Positions 1 through 8,863 of a stretch of DNA of 48,921 nucleotides are shown here, piece after piece (position 1 is the stretch's first letter; every line of letters begins with the position of its first letter). This DNA is from a candidate division CSSED10-310 bacterium (GTDB taxonomy: Bacteria > CSSED10-310): contig PWNJ01000108.1 of NCBI GenBank assembly GCA_003558985.1, positions 1 through 48,921 on the forward strand. Direction: 5' to 3'. A program made the translations under genes and the position numbers. The notes below the pieces were generated by a model that was not told the origin of the DNA, did not search any database, and was given only the letters and a program-made list of their open reading frames with translations.

Positions 1-418
1 GTACAAAAAATGTTTCGCTCCGTTGAGGACGGTATCCTGCAACAATATCGTAACCCTCATCCATTTTTTCGATAATACGAGGAATATCTTCGGGAACAAC
101 CTGCAAGTCTGCATCAATAAACAATACTATATCGCCTTTTGCATGTTCTACGGCTGCCATAACAGCATTTTGCTGACCAAAATTACGCGCAAACTGAATT
201 ACCCGAACTTTCGGATTCTGATTGGGCAGTGCAATCAGATATTCCAGCGATCCATCCGAAGAACCGTCATCAACAAAAAGAATTTCGTGTTCACGACCCC
301 ATGAATCGCTCACTTGTTTCAAACGAGAGTAAAAGTTATCCAAATTGTCTATTTCGTTGTACACGGGCGTAATAACTGTCACCAACTGATCATGATTTTT
401 CTTACTGCTGCTACTCAT
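1..418 (-). CDS. GT2 family glycosyltransferase, C-terminus off the window
   Basis: Partial gene; the visible 139 residues are the N-terminus of a GT-A fold glycosyltransferase. It has the opening VTVITPVYNE, then VDDGSSDGS (nucleotide binding), then ARNFGQQNAVMAA, and the metal-binding DADLQ. This series is characteristic of the DPM1/GtrB/ArnC group, which moves a sugar from a nucleotide donor to undecaprenyl or dolichyl phosphate at the inner membrane face. The usual DxDLQDPPE is here DADLQVVPE. The ATG at 416-418 is preceded by a strong GGAGGTGG. The rest of the gene, including any membrane helices that would separate GtrB-like from other members, lies before position 1, so the substrate cannot be named. 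Confidence 0.88.
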   Translation of the reverse strand, partial: MSSSSKKNHDQLVTVITPVYNEIDNLDNFYSRLKQVSDSWGREHEILFVDDGSSDGSLEYLIALPNQNPKVRVIQFARNFGQQNAVMAAVEHAKGDIVLFIDADLQVVPEDIPRIIEKMDEGYDIVAGYRPQRSETFFV

Positions 419-621
419 CGAACCACCTCCCCAAACACAGGTCATTCTATTCAATAGACTATAAATACTCAACTATAGAAAAACTCACGCTGTGATCAAA
501 TTTACAAAAACCTGAATAGCCGCGTATTGTATTGCGATGGTTTAGATTGATAATGTATAAAACAATTTCTGTATAGTTGGTTATTATTCTGGATTTGAGT
601 TACTATAAGAAAATGAGTTTC

Positions 622-640
622 ACCATGGTTAAGCCATGGT
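622..640. promoter_or_regulatory. Inverted repeat in the leader of the aminotransferase
   Basis: Perfect 7-bp arms ACCATGG (622-628) and CCATGGT (634-640) flank TTAAG. It lies 37 bases before the ATG at 677, in the AT-rich 419-676 gap that otherwise shows no gene. It could be an operator or a small leader hairpin; nothing in the sequence decides which. Confidence 0.35.
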
Positions 641-676
641 TTGAGTTGATAACATTTTCTTTACAGGGGGATACAA

Positions 677-1861
677 ATGGCCGAAAGCATTTCTAAAAAA
701 ATCAGTCAGTTTATGGATAAGGGTTCCTGGATTCGCCGAATGTTTGAAGAAGGAGCTCAGTTGAAAGAAAAGTTTGGTGCAGAGAATGTATTTGATTTTT
801 CTTTGGGTAATCCAATGGGCGAGCCGCCAAAAAAATTCAAGGACGCATTAAAACAAGCATTGGATGATTCTCGTCCAGGTCTTCACGGTTACATGCCAAA
901 CGCCGGGTTTCCGTTTGTCCGCGAGAAGCTTGCGGAGGTCCTGGGTCGTGATCACCAGGTCGACTTGAAAGCCAATCATCTTGTTATGACTGTAGGTGCA
1001 GCGGGAGCCATGAATGTGGCGCTCAAAGCGCTGGTCAATCCAGGGGATAAGGTGATTATTTTTGCACCGTATTTTGTTGAGTATCTTTTTTATATCGATA
1101 ATGTGAACGCTACGCCAGTTATCGTCGAAACTGATCCCGAGTTCAATTTGGACATATCGTCCGTCGAGAAAAACATGACGTCAGATGTTCGGGCGCTGAT
1201 AATTAACACACCCAATAATCCGACCGGTCGCGTTTATTCTGAAGAAACCCTGAAATCACTTGGCCAACTTGTTGATCGTAAATCAAAAGAGTTCGGCCGA
1301 CCGATTTATATTCTTTCTGATGAACCATACAAACGTATAGCATACGATGTCCAGCCACCATCTTTATTTCATTTTTCAAAGAACACCCTGGTCTGCACAT
1401 CCTATTCAAAAGAATTATGCATCCCCGGAGAACGCCTGGGTTACGTTGCCGTCAATCCGGAATGCGAAAACGCCAATACCATTATCAATGCACTGACATT
1501 CTGTAATCGTATATTGGGATTTGTCAATGCGCCGGGTCTTATGCAGAGAGCTCTTTACCTTGATCCGGACGACAGTGTCAGCACGGAAGGATATCGAGCA
1601 AACAGAAAACTGCTGTTAACCGAACTGGGCGATATGGGCTACCAGATTGTCCCGCCGGAAGGCGCTTTTTACATTTTTCCGAAAAGCCCTATTGACGACG
1701 AAAGAATATTTGCAGACGAATTGAAAAAGGAGAACATTTTGGTTGTGCCGGGTCGGGGCTTTGGGCGTGCAGGCTATTTCAGAGTGTCCTATTGTGTAAC
1801 AACACAGATGATCGAAAAAGCATTGCCAGGATTTAAACGCGCTATTGAACGTGTTAAATAG
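677..1861 (+). CDS. PLP-dependent class I/II aminotransferase
   Basis: A 394-residue fold-type I aminotransferase of the aspartate aminotransferase-like group, moving an amino group between an amino acid and a 2-oxo acid in the cytoplasm. NTPNNPTG (about 177-184) carries the conserved Asn, SDEPY (214-218) the Asp that binds the pyridine nitrogen and the Tyr, and SYSKELCIPGERLGY the Schiff-base Lys245. The N-terminal text FSLGNPMGEPP is typical of a clostridial/deltaproteobacterial subgroup annotated as aspartate aminotransferase. The substrate is not fixed by sequence alone. The start has AGGGGGAT seven bases upstream. The last codons overlap by 8 bp with the convergent DUF4097 gene (1854-1861). 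Confidence 0.9.
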   Translation: MAESISKKISQFMDKGSWIRRMFEEGAQLKEKFGAENVFDFSLGNPMGEPPKKFKDALKQALDDSRPGLHGYMPNAGFPFVREKLAEVLGRDHQVDLKANHLVMTVGAAGAMNVALKALVNPGDKVIIFAPYFVEYLFYIDNVNATPVIVETDPEFNLDISSVEKNMTSDVRALIINTPNNPTGRVYSEETLKSLGQLVDRKSKEFGRPIYILSDEPYKRIAYDVQPPSLFHFSKNTLVCTSYSKELCIPGERLGYVAVNPECENANTIINALTFCNRILGFVNAPGLMQRALYLDPDDSVSTEGYRANRKLLLTELGDMGYQIVPPEGAFYIFPKSPIDDERIFADELKKENILVVPGRGFGRAGYFRVSYCVTTQMIEKALPGFKRAIERVK

Positions 1862-2966
1862 CCTTGCGCAGTTTTTCAGCTTCGTCTGCTGTAATTTTAC
1901 CGCTTGACAGCATTCGATCAATCTGAGATTGCAACGAGTTTTCAGGGCTGCCGGTTTTTTCGGCAGCCTTTTTCGTTTCAGTGTCTGCGGACTGGTCTGA
2001 GTGTGCTTTGATCGTTGTCCCGGTTTCCGAATTTTTTACAGTGGAACGAGCAATCCCTGTCTTTGCATCAAGTTTGTCTCTGCGTGAATCCACTATCTCC
2101 TGAACAGGTTCATCAGTTGTAATTACCGTTATCGAACCCGTTGTAGATTTTATGGATACCGGATGATCACCAGCGTTTAATGTTGCCTTGTTGACCCTGG
2201 AGGAACGCGTTTGAGATATAAAATCACTGCTTATCTTTATTGCGCCATGAAACGTTTTTGCTGATAAATCTATGTCCGAATGACGGGGGATCATCATTCT
2301 GACAGGGCCATTAACCGTTTTTAATGATATCGGCCCTGCAACACCCGTCACATAACATTTCACCGGACCATTCACACTTTTCAAAGACAGTTCCGGACAA
2401 AGACTCTTTTCAATTGTCACCGGACCATTGACCGTCTTGGCCTCTACAGGCCCCGTAATGGCATTCAAAGTAACAGGGCCATTTAAACCTTTCGCTGTAA
2501 CCGCTGAATGCATGTTCGAAATTGCAATGACACCATTCAGGTTTTTTACTGTTATCGGCATATTCCTCGGAAGGCGAACGTCAATAGCACTTTTTACTCC
2601 AGATCGCACCTTCTTACCCGAAGACTGAGCAAATGATACAATTTTTCCAATGAAGTCTGAAATACCAGAACTGAACTCTTCAGAAAATTCATCCGTGCTG
2701 TTTTCAGAATCCATTGATACATCTAAACTACCGCTACCCGACATGGCAGCTTTGGGAGGCATGACACTCAAAACTTTTCCGGATTGAGAAAATTCCGGCA
2801 CCATAGCGTCAGACATTAACTGATCACCCGGCATCGTAACAGTAAAATCAACAAACAAATCCGGCTCATCCCAGCCGGTAATAACAATCCGACCCACCGG
2901 ATTAAAAATAATAACCGATTCAATACCATCCAGTTTTTTTCGATGTTCAGACCTGTATTCAGACAT
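1854..2966 (-). CDS. DUF4097-type beta-strand repeat protein with SHOCT-like tail
   Basis: A 370-residue protein with no signal peptide or membrane segment. After an N-terminal region it has a run of short beta-repeats with a recurring NGPV core (GLNGPV, TVNGPV, SVNGPV, TVNGPV; roughly residues 150-235), the signature of DUF4097 putative adhesin/beta-solenoid proteins. The end, SSGKITADEAEKLRKAI, resembles the short helical hairpin of YvlB/SHOCT-like proteins. Function is not established for the family; several relatives belong to envelope-stress loci. It starts 13 bases after the DUF2089 regulator's stop, with GGAGGAAGCT before the ATG, so the two are an operon. DUF2089 plus DUF4097 is a recurrent pair. 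Confidence 0.8.
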   Translation of the reverse strand: MSEYRSEHRKKLDGIESVIIFNPVGRIVITGWDEPDLFVDFTVTMPGDQLMSDAMVPEFSQSGKVLSVMPPKAAMSGSGSLDVSMDSENSTDEFSEEFSSGISDFIGKIVSFAQSSGKKVRSGVKSAIDVRLPRNMPITVKNLNGVIAISNMHSAVTAKGLNGPVTLNAITGPVEAKTVNGPVTIEKSLCPELSLKSVNGPVKCYVTGVAGPISLKTVNGPVRMMIPRHSDIDLSAKTFHGAIKISSDFISQTRSSRVNKATLNAGDHPVSIKSTTGSITVITTDEPVQEIVDSRRDKLDAKTGIARSTVKNSETGTTIKAHSDQSADTETKKAAEKTGSPENSLQSQIDRMLSSGKITADEAEKLRKAI

Positions 2967-2979
2967 AGCTTCCTCCTCC

Positions 2980-3360
2980 CTACTCCGCTGTGTCCAGCAT
3001 TGACATAGCTGTGTGATAATCTATCTCACCTTTGTCCAAACGCTCCAGAATATCCATCTTCTCATCCAACGAAATACGACTTTTTGATAAATCTGCATCC
3101 AATCCCAAAGCCTCAATCGCAGTATGAAGATTCTTCTTCACCGTAGGATAGGAAATCCCAAGCTCTTTCTCAACCAACTTGATGTTTCCACGCTGAGCAA
3201 TAAACACAAGAATAAAATTCTGAATCTGTGGATCAAGATGACAAAAACGACATGACTCAAAATGACCGGAAATCTCGGTGTGACAATTCGGACACCGATA
3301 TTTCGCTATCGCCAGCTCATGATTGCAGGCAGGACATCCGCCACGAATAGAATATACCAT
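2980..3360 (-). CDS. DUF2089 zinc-ribbon/HTH protein
   Basis: A 126-residue DUF2089 protein, probably a transcription regulator. The N-terminus carries CxxC pairs of a zinc ribbon (CPACNHE, CPNCHTE, CRFCHLD), followed by a helix-turn-helix-like segment (NIKLVEKELGISYPTVKKNL). It ends with the hairpin ILERLDKGEIDYHTAMSML, which resembles the tail of its partner DUF4097 protein and may let the two associate. The start has GGAGGTG. Upstream on the same strand is a TTGACA box at 3416-3421 in a very AT-rich stretch, so it probably leads the operon. What it controls is not shown. Confidence 0.82.
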   Translation of the reverse strand: MVYSIRGGCPACNHELAIAKYRCPNCHTEISGHFESCRFCHLDPQIQNFILVFIAQRGNIKLVEKELGISYPTVKKNLHTAIEALGLDADLSKSRISLDEKMDILERLDKGEIDYHTAMSMLDTAE

Positions 3361-3491
3361 AATACACCTCCATTAAAAAGCTCACATTAATATATTTAAT
3401 ACAAATGTTTAATTTTGTCAATATGCTTGTTTATTTTTTTAATACTTTCCGCGACTCTTCTAGGCGACCAGGAAATAAGTCGTGTGGAGTC

Positions 3492-3520
3492 TTGAAAAAC
3501 TGCCATCTGCCAATTATGGT
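3492..3520 (+). promoter_or_regulatory. Sigma70-type promoter of the radical SAM gene
   Basis: TTGAAA (3492-3497) and TATGGT (3515-3520) are separated by 17 bases and lie 31 bases before the GTG start. Each box is a partial match, so this is a candidate only. Confidence 0.45.
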
Positions 3521-3551
3521 ACGGATGGTTTTGTAGCAGACGGGAGGATTT

Positions 3552-4559
3552 GTGAAGCGACACGATACGTTATTTCGGCTTGCCCGGGTATTTTGGCACT
3601 ATAAAACCCGCTCAACCGTTTTACCTTATTTTCCGATCAGAGTATGGCTGGAAACAACCAATCAGTGCAATCTTCGCTGCACGGTGTGTCCGAACGCTAA
3701 AGATACCCTGTCACGCAGAGGCAATATGGATTTGTCTTTGTACGAATCTATCGTTAATCAGTTGGCGGGCAAAGTCAATGACCTGAATCTGTCTCATCGG
3801 GGCGAACCGTTGTTTCATCCTGAACTCGAAACAATGATACACATGGCATCGGAAAGAAATATGGCAACCCGAATTCATACGAATGCAACGTTACTGGATG
3901 CACAGCGAGCACAGTCACTTCTGAAGTCCGGTCCTGATCTGGTATCATTCAGTTTTGACGGGTATGACAAAGAGACCTATGAGTCTGTCCGGATTGGTGG
4001 TCAGTTTGACGAGGTATTCGAGAACATTCGATATTTTCTTTCTGAAAAAAAGAGGCTGGGGTTAACGAAACCCTATACGGTGATGCAGATAATCGAGCCC
4101 TCGGATGTTTCCGGGCAGTATCTGGAAAAACTGGCCCGATTTGGCACGACTGTCAGGGAACTGGGTCTGGACAAATTTTACGTGAAAAAATCTCATAACT
4201 GGGCAGGCAATGCTCCCGGCAGTTATTCTTTGTCAAAGCAGTATGTTATCTGCACATTTTTATACTATTCGATGACCATCTTATGGAATGGTATTGTATG
4301 TCCCTGTCCGCAAGATTGGTACGGCACCCTGTATTTGGGTGACCTTAACGAGCAAACAATTGAGGAAGTCTGGAACGGCGTCCAATATCGCGATATGCGC
4401 AGACGCGTAGCCGAACAGGACTTTTCCGGGTGTTTGTGTGAATGCTGTGATCGGGTGTTCAGAGATTCGTTCTGGGGTATTCCCACGGAAAATTTGAAAT
4501 CGTTTGCCGGCGAAACGCTTGCCGGGTACAAACTGGTTCGCAAGTTGATCAAACGATAA
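3552..4559 (+). CDS. Radical SAM/SPASM domain protein
   Basis: A 335-residue radical SAM enzyme. CNLRCTVC (Cys39, 43, 46) is the CxxxCxxC site for the SAM-cleaving 4Fe-4S cluster. The C-terminal part (about residues 245-310) has further cysteines in GIVCPCPQDW and CLCECCDR and the phrase LGDLNEQTIEEVWNG, typical of a SPASM domain binding auxiliary Fe-S clusters. SPASM enzymes modify peptides or proteins or act on small molecules; no precursor peptide is visible nearby, and the gene stands alone between divergent or convergent neighbours. It starts at GTG with GGAGG six bases upstream. It is not an obvious member of a named maturase family. Confidence 0.87.
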   Translation: MKRHDTLFRLARVFWHYKTRSTVLPYFPIRVWLETTNQCNLRCTVCPNAKDTLSRRGNMDLSLYESIVNQLAGKVNDLNLSHRGEPLFHPELETMIHMASERNMATRIHTNATLLDAQRAQSLLKSGPDLVSFSFDGYDKETYESVRIGGQFDEVFENIRYFLSEKKRLGLTKPYTVMQIIEPSDVSGQYLEKLARFGTTVRELGLDKFYVKKSHNWAGNAPGSYSLSKQYVICTFLYYSMTILWNGIVCPCPQDWYGTLYLGDLNEQTIEEVWNGVQYRDMRRRVAEQDFSGCLCECCDRVFRDSFWGIPTENLKSFAGETLAGYKLVRKLIKR

Positions 4560-4600
4560 GAAATCGTCTAAAGCAATGTTTCCTGGTTAGACAGGCAGAA

Positions 4601-4924
4601 TCAGCCCATCACTTTTGCCAATTCGCCGTCAAAACCCTCAACACCTTTGGTTTTCAGGTGAGTTCGAAGTCGTTCTACCATTTTGGTATCAGCCGGCAAA
4701 TGAGTTTTTGCGGCGGAAATTGCGTTTTTATGAAGTTCCGGGTCAACAACTTCGGGGAGCGCCAGATTGGTGTATTCTTCCAATTTGGCTTTTTTCACCA
4801 TTAAAAACTCAAAATTCGCATCAACACAAAGAAACTCTTCGCCTTTGTCAATCAACGGCAGAACTGTAAACCGGGATGTCAGGGATGTAATTTTTCCTTT
4901 TGCTTTAAATTGATTTTTGGCCAT
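4601..4924 (-). CDS. Conserved-looking hypothetical protein, 107 aa
   Basis: I do not recognise this small soluble protein. The start was taken at the internal ATG (4922-4924) because AAAGGAG lies just upstream of it; the longer frame has no ribosome binding site. It is rich in Lys and Glu, has no signal peptide, membrane segment or cysteine cluster, and begins MAKNQFKAKGKITSL. It converges on the radical SAM gene and is divergent from the nucleosidase-like gene. The strong binding site and charged, well-balanced composition argue that it is real. Confidence 0.6.
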   Translation of the reverse strand: MAKNQFKAKGKITSLTSRFTVLPLIDKGEEFLCVDANFEFLMVKKAKLEEYTNLALPEVVDPELHKNAISAAKTHLPADTKMVERLRTHLKTKGVEGFDGELAKVMG

Positions 4925-5087
4925 TAAAAATCTCCTTTGAAAAATCGCAGTAACGCGAGGTTTGTCCTTCAAGGCGCGGCAATTCTAATCATTGGCAGTC
5001 TCAAGGTCAAGAAAGATTTTTCATATTAAAAAGCGCCGATTTGTCAAGCCAGTTGCTTTTTTCTGTGGCACCTTCATAATATCTCGA

Positions 5088-5864
5088 ATGGTACCGATAC
5101 GAACACCTGACATACTGGTTGTTGCAGCAATGAAAGAAGAACTGAACGACTTTAAACATACAGATGCTGTCTATCCTTTAAATCACTCAAGCGGAAAACC
5201 TGATAAACACTATTGGGAGCTGCCTGATCGCTCCGGTCGTATCGGATTCGGTGTTTGCGGAGTAGGGAAAAAGAAGGCTTCGAAAAACTTGTCCAGGCTG
5301 TTGAAAACAGTTCATCCGGAACTAATTCTGTTAATGGGTTATTCCGGAGCAATTATTCCGTCCTTGAATGTCGGTGATCTTGTGATAATAGAAAAAACAA
5401 TTCATGAAAGCCTGACACCCGATGAATATCTCAGTATGAATGACCAATTGATATCCCGGTGTCAAACAGTGTTTGAACATCAGGGCGTCCTGTTTTCTTC
5501 AGTCAGCGCCGTATCATCAGATACATTTATAGATTCAACGGCTGAAAAAAAACGGCTGCATAACGTGTTTGGAGCAGATTGTGTGGATATGGAAAGTCAT
5601 GCAATCGCTCGAATTGCATCACACCATAACATTCCGATCCTGATAATCCGTGTTATATCGGATTTGGCAGACGAAACAATCGGCCTGAATTTTTCATGTA
5701 TTCCAGCCGGAAAATGGGCATTCCGGCTGTATTTTGCCTGTCGTCCCTGGCTTCTTCCGGGATTGTTTCGACTGTTCTCCAACGCTCGTCGGGCAAGACG
5801 CAAACTGTCAAATGCAGTTCATATAATTCTTGATAATCAACTCAGTCGCTCAATTGTTTCGTAA
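5088..5864 (+). CDS. MTA/SAH nucleosidase-like phosphorylase
   Basis: A PNP/MTAN-fold protein, about 258 residues from the ATG at 5088. The N-terminus ILVVAAMKEEL matches the start of MTAN-like proteins. GVCGVGKKKA is the phosphate/ribose region, LILLMGYSGA the glycine-rich strand, and VDMESHAIA the ribose-binding Met-Glu motif. RVISDLADE is close to the conserved end motif that carries the catalytic Asp. It would cleave the N-glycosidic bond of a nucleoside; methylthioadenosine/SAH or a hopanoid-pathway adenosyl compound are possible substrates. An in-frame TTG at 4992 would add 32 basic residues but has no ribosome binding site; the binding site at 5088 is also weak, so the start is uncertain. 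Confidence 0.75.
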   Translation: MVPIRTPDILVVAAMKEELNDFKHTDAVYPLNHSSGKPDKHYWELPDRSGRIGFGVCGVGKKKASKNLSRLLKTVHPELILLMGYSGAIIPSLNVGDLVIIEKTIHESLTPDEYLSMNDQLISRCQTVFEHQGVLFSSVSAVSSDTFIDSTAEKKRLHNVFGADCVDMESHAIARIASHHNIPILIIRVISDLADETIGLNFSCIPAGKWAFRLYFACRPWLLPGLFRLFSNARRARRKLSNAVHIILDNQLSRSIVS

Positions 5865-5941
5865 CACCATTTGCAAGCACACCAATACTCTTTCCAAGAC
5901 CCTCTACTCTCTACTTTCTACTCTATAATTTCTAATCTCTG

Positions 5942-7828
5942 TTATTGTCGTCGGTAGATAATCAGGGTTTCCCCTATATTTAATGGTCTTTCAGACATAC
6001 CATTGGCAAACAGTATTGCATCCATTGATACGTTATACCGTCTTGCGATGCCTGTTAGCGTTTCGCCGGATGTAACGCGATGCCTGACTTCCTGCACAGG
6101 AAATGCTGGTTGCACCGTCAGTCGTTGTCCAGGAAATATTGTGGCGCGTCTAAGATTGTTCCATGACATGATATCACGGGCTGTTACTCCGAAAAGCGCC
6201 CCGATACCTGCAAGATAGTTGCCCTTTTTAACCGTATACGTAATCGTTGCCCCGGTCGTTGGTTCCGGCGCGGGCGCAGACGGCGCTGCGGCGGCTGCAG
6301 GTTGTGTTGCGGCGGCGGTGCCGGGCGCCTGAATCAAAAGCCGCTGCCCTATTCGAATTCTGTAGGGTGCCCGGAGGTTGTTCCAGGCAGCAATCTGCCG
6401 ATACGGCACACGGTATCGGCGACCAATTGAAGACAACGTTTCTCCGGCTCTGACAATATGATAGGTTTCTGTAACTTCCGGCGCTGTTTCCATTGTGCGC
6501 AATGCAACCTTGAACAGCTCGGATGTCCCATTTGGCACCCACATATGGAAGTTTGTAACCGGAGTCCAGGCGCCACCTGATGGCAAATCAGGATTTAGCT
6601 CTCTGAGTTCGGCTACAGTTATTCCAGCCACATTTGCAATATCACTCAATCGAACCCGATCCGGAAAAATCACGACATCCATTCTGCTGAAAAGATCTTC
6701 TACAGTTGGCAAATCAATACCAAATCGTTTCGGGTTTTCACAGATAATACCCGCTGCGATAATTCTGGGAATGTATTCCTGAGTTTCCCGGTGCAAACAT
6801 GAACGTATTTGCCAGAAGGAACGATCGGAAAACGGGTCTTCAAGACGCCGTAAACATCGTTGCACTCGTCCTTCGCCCGCATTATATGATGCCATCGCCA
6901 GCAAAAACGATTCGGAACCAAAAATAGCAATCAAATCCAGAAGATACTCGCGCGCAGCAATTGTTGATTTAATCGGATCCAGCCGTTCATCCAATCCACC
7001 TGCAATTCGCAAACCATAGTTTCGGCCCGTGCTGTTAATAAACTGCCAAATACCACGCGCATTGGCATGACTGGTCGCCCGATACATGAAACCACTCTCG
7101 ATAAACGCAAGATAAACCAGCTCCCGCGGCATGCGTTTTTCCGCCATTATCTCCTCAACCGTCTGGTGATACTTCATCATACGGTAATAACTGCGCTCCA
7201 CCCAGCCGCGACGTGATGTCAGAAAAAAGTTGATAAACCGTTCAACCTCCTCAACAAATATCTCCATCTCGTCATCCCGATCACAACACTCACCCAGAAT
7301 TTCCATAAACCGCCGAATTTCCATCTCTATAAATACCCGGTCCGCCGGACTGAATGCATCGACAGCATCGGGAATCTCATCCGGAAACAATACCTGATTC
7401 TCACGGGTTTCCTTCAGACTGGTAAACGCTTTCTCCAAATCAATCGAACGACAAATTTCCGGCAGATAAGGCTGAAAAAAAGCGATTCGTTGCATATCTT
7501 CCGGCAAATCTGCAAGTTGCAAATTCATCAACGCCGCCTCCAGATTTGCATACGCTTCATCCAGATCCCCTTCCTTGAAATTGACAGCTCCGGCACAAGC
7601 CAGAGCACGCGCCTCATCAACCAGCAAGCGTGTAGACAAATTACTTCTGCCAGCGTGGTCGGCAGTCACTGTGTCGATCTTGTCCGAATCATCCTCATAC
7701 ACGCCAGCAACAGCATACGGTTCATCAACATCTATTCGGCTGACACGTTGAGCGCAACCGGATAAAATTAAACTACTCAGAATAAAACAAACAAAAAATA
7801 ACTCTTTGCACTTCATTGTGTTTTTCAA
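5942..7828 (-). CDS. mltD: Membrane-bound lytic murein transglycosylase D-like lipoprotein with three LysM domains
   Basis: A periplasmic lipoprotein of 628 residues that cleaves peptidoglycan glycan strands. A short hydrophobic signal ends in the lipobox LSGC. The SLT domain contains AFIESGF with the catalytic Glu (about residue 244), then GIWQFINSTGRNYGL and MASYNAGEGRV, standard for family 1 transglycosylases. Three LysM repeats follow (about 450-495, 530-575 and 585-627; cores such as VRAGETLSSIGRRY and VTSGETLTGIARRY), separated by an Ala/Pro-rich linker. The chosen start is TTG at 7826-7828: a GGAG sits 9 bases before it, inside the longer ATG frame at 7846, and the ATG at 7816 is the next alternative. 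It is divergent from the EamA transporter. Confidence 0.9.
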   Translation of the reverse strand: MKNTMKCKELFFVCFILSSLILSGCAQRVSRIDVDEPYAVAGVYEDDSDKIDTVTADHAGRSNLSTRLLVDEARALACAGAVNFKEGDLDEAYANLEAALMNLQLADLPEDMQRIAFFQPYLPEICRSIDLEKAFTSLKETRENQVLFPDEIPDAVDAFSPADRVFIEMEIRRFMEILGECCDRDDEMEIFVEEVERFINFFLTSRRGWVERSYYRMMKYHQTVEEIMAEKRMPRELVYLAFIESGFMYRATSHANARGIWQFINSTGRNYGLRIAGGLDERLDPIKSTIAAREYLLDLIAIFGSESFLLAMASYNAGEGRVQRCLRRLEDPFSDRSFWQIRSCLHRETQEYIPRIIAAGIICENPKRFGIDLPTVEDLFSRMDVVIFPDRVRLSDIANVAGITVAELRELNPDLPSGGAWTPVTNFHMWVPNGTSELFKVALRTMETAPEVTETYHIVRAGETLSSIGRRYRVPYRQIAAWNNLRAPYRIRIGQRLLIQAPGTAAATQPAAAAAPSAPAPEPTTGATITYTVKKGNYLAGIGALFGVTARDIMSWNNLRRATIFPGQRLTVQPAFPVQEVRHRVTSGETLTGIARRYNVSMDAILFANGMSERPLNIGETLIIYRRQ

Positions 7829-7945
7829 TGTGGCAGTCTCCTTCATTCAATGATATGAGTATCCTGTATGCGTCAGACCCTCCCGGTCAGGCACGCTTGT
7901 CGAATGAGTATAACAAAACCATGTCGTTTTTCGAGAGCTATTTTT

Positions 7946-8863
7946 ATGAGATTTGCAGAAATAATACCGTATCCAGGTGAAATCGCGGCTTTTTTTGCAG
8001 CAATCTGCTGGACAGTGACAGCAATTTCATTCGAATTTGCCGGTAAACGAGTTGGTTCACTTGCTGTCAACATACTGCGGCTGATTCTGGCGCTGGTCTT
8101 TTTTTCAATTTATGGGGTTTTGTTTAGGGGAGTCATTATACCGACGGATGCGTCCACTCATATCTGGACATGGATGGCCATCTCGGGACTGGTGGGGTTT
8201 TGTATCGGTGACCTGTGTTTGTTCAAAGCGTTTGTTGTCGTGGGTTCCAGAGTTTCAATGCTGATCATGTCAGTTGTACCTCCGCTGACAGCCCTGATCG
8301 GCTGGTGGTTTCTTGGGGAGCAACTGGGAGTTTTTGCATTGATCGGCATGGCTTTGACTGTTGGAGGCATTATCGTTGTTGTAAATAAACGGCACAATGA
8401 TGCAGGCCGTTTGCATAAGAAAGATACGGAAACCATTTATAAAGGTGTTCTGTATGCTATTGGTGGAGCAATTGGCCAGGCAGTCGGACTGGTTATCAGT
8501 AAATATGGTATGCAGGATTTTGATGCCGTAGCCGCTACTCATATTCGCGTTATTGCCGGGACGATTGGCTTTGCTTTCATTTTCACATTCAGCCGTCAAT
8601 GGCCACTGGTTAGCAGAGCAATAAAAAACCGTATCGCATTACTGGGAGTGTTAAGCGGCTCCATTTTCGGCCCGTTTCTGGGAGTCACTTTTTCGCTTCT
8701 GGCTGTTCAAAACACCGAAACAGGCATCGCATCAACCATCATGGCTATTGTGCCAGTGCTGATTATTCCTCCAGCAGTAATATTTTTTAAGGAAAAACTG
8801 ACTGTTATTGAGGTTGTTGGCGCAATCGTTACGGTCTTCGGAGTCAGTCTTCTGTTTTTATGA
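7946..8863 (+). CDS. EamA/DMT-family transporter
   Basis: An inner membrane protein of about 305 residues with ten predicted hydrophobic helices in two EamA repeats (first roughly 10-135, second roughly 155-300). The second repeat ends with the typical PAVIFFKEKLTVIEVVGAIVTVFGV. Members of the drug/metabolite transporter superfamily export amino acids, nucleosides or other small metabolites; the substrate cannot be read from sequence. The first repeat has the characteristic WWFLGEQLGVFALIGMALTVGG. The start MRFAEIIP was chosen because the first helix follows it directly; the longer frame from 7868 adds 26 Arg/Cys-rich residues without a clear binding site. Its 3' end overlaps the convergent HAD gene by 20 bp. 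Confidence 0.87.
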   Translation: MRFAEIIPYPGEIAAFFAAICWTVTAISFEFAGKRVGSLAVNILRLILALVFFSIYGVLFRGVIIPTDASTHIWTWMAISGLVGFCIGDLCLFKAFVVVGSRVSMLIMSVVPPLTALIGWWFLGEQLGVFALIGMALTVGGIIVVVNKRHNDAGRLHKKDTETIYKGVLYAIGGAIGQAVGLVISKYGMQDFDAVAATHIRVIAGTIGFAFIFTFSRQWPLVSRAIKNRIALLGVLSGSIFGPFLGVTFSLLAVQNTETGIASTIMAIVPVLIIPPAVIFFKEKLTVIEVVGAIVTVFGVSLLFL

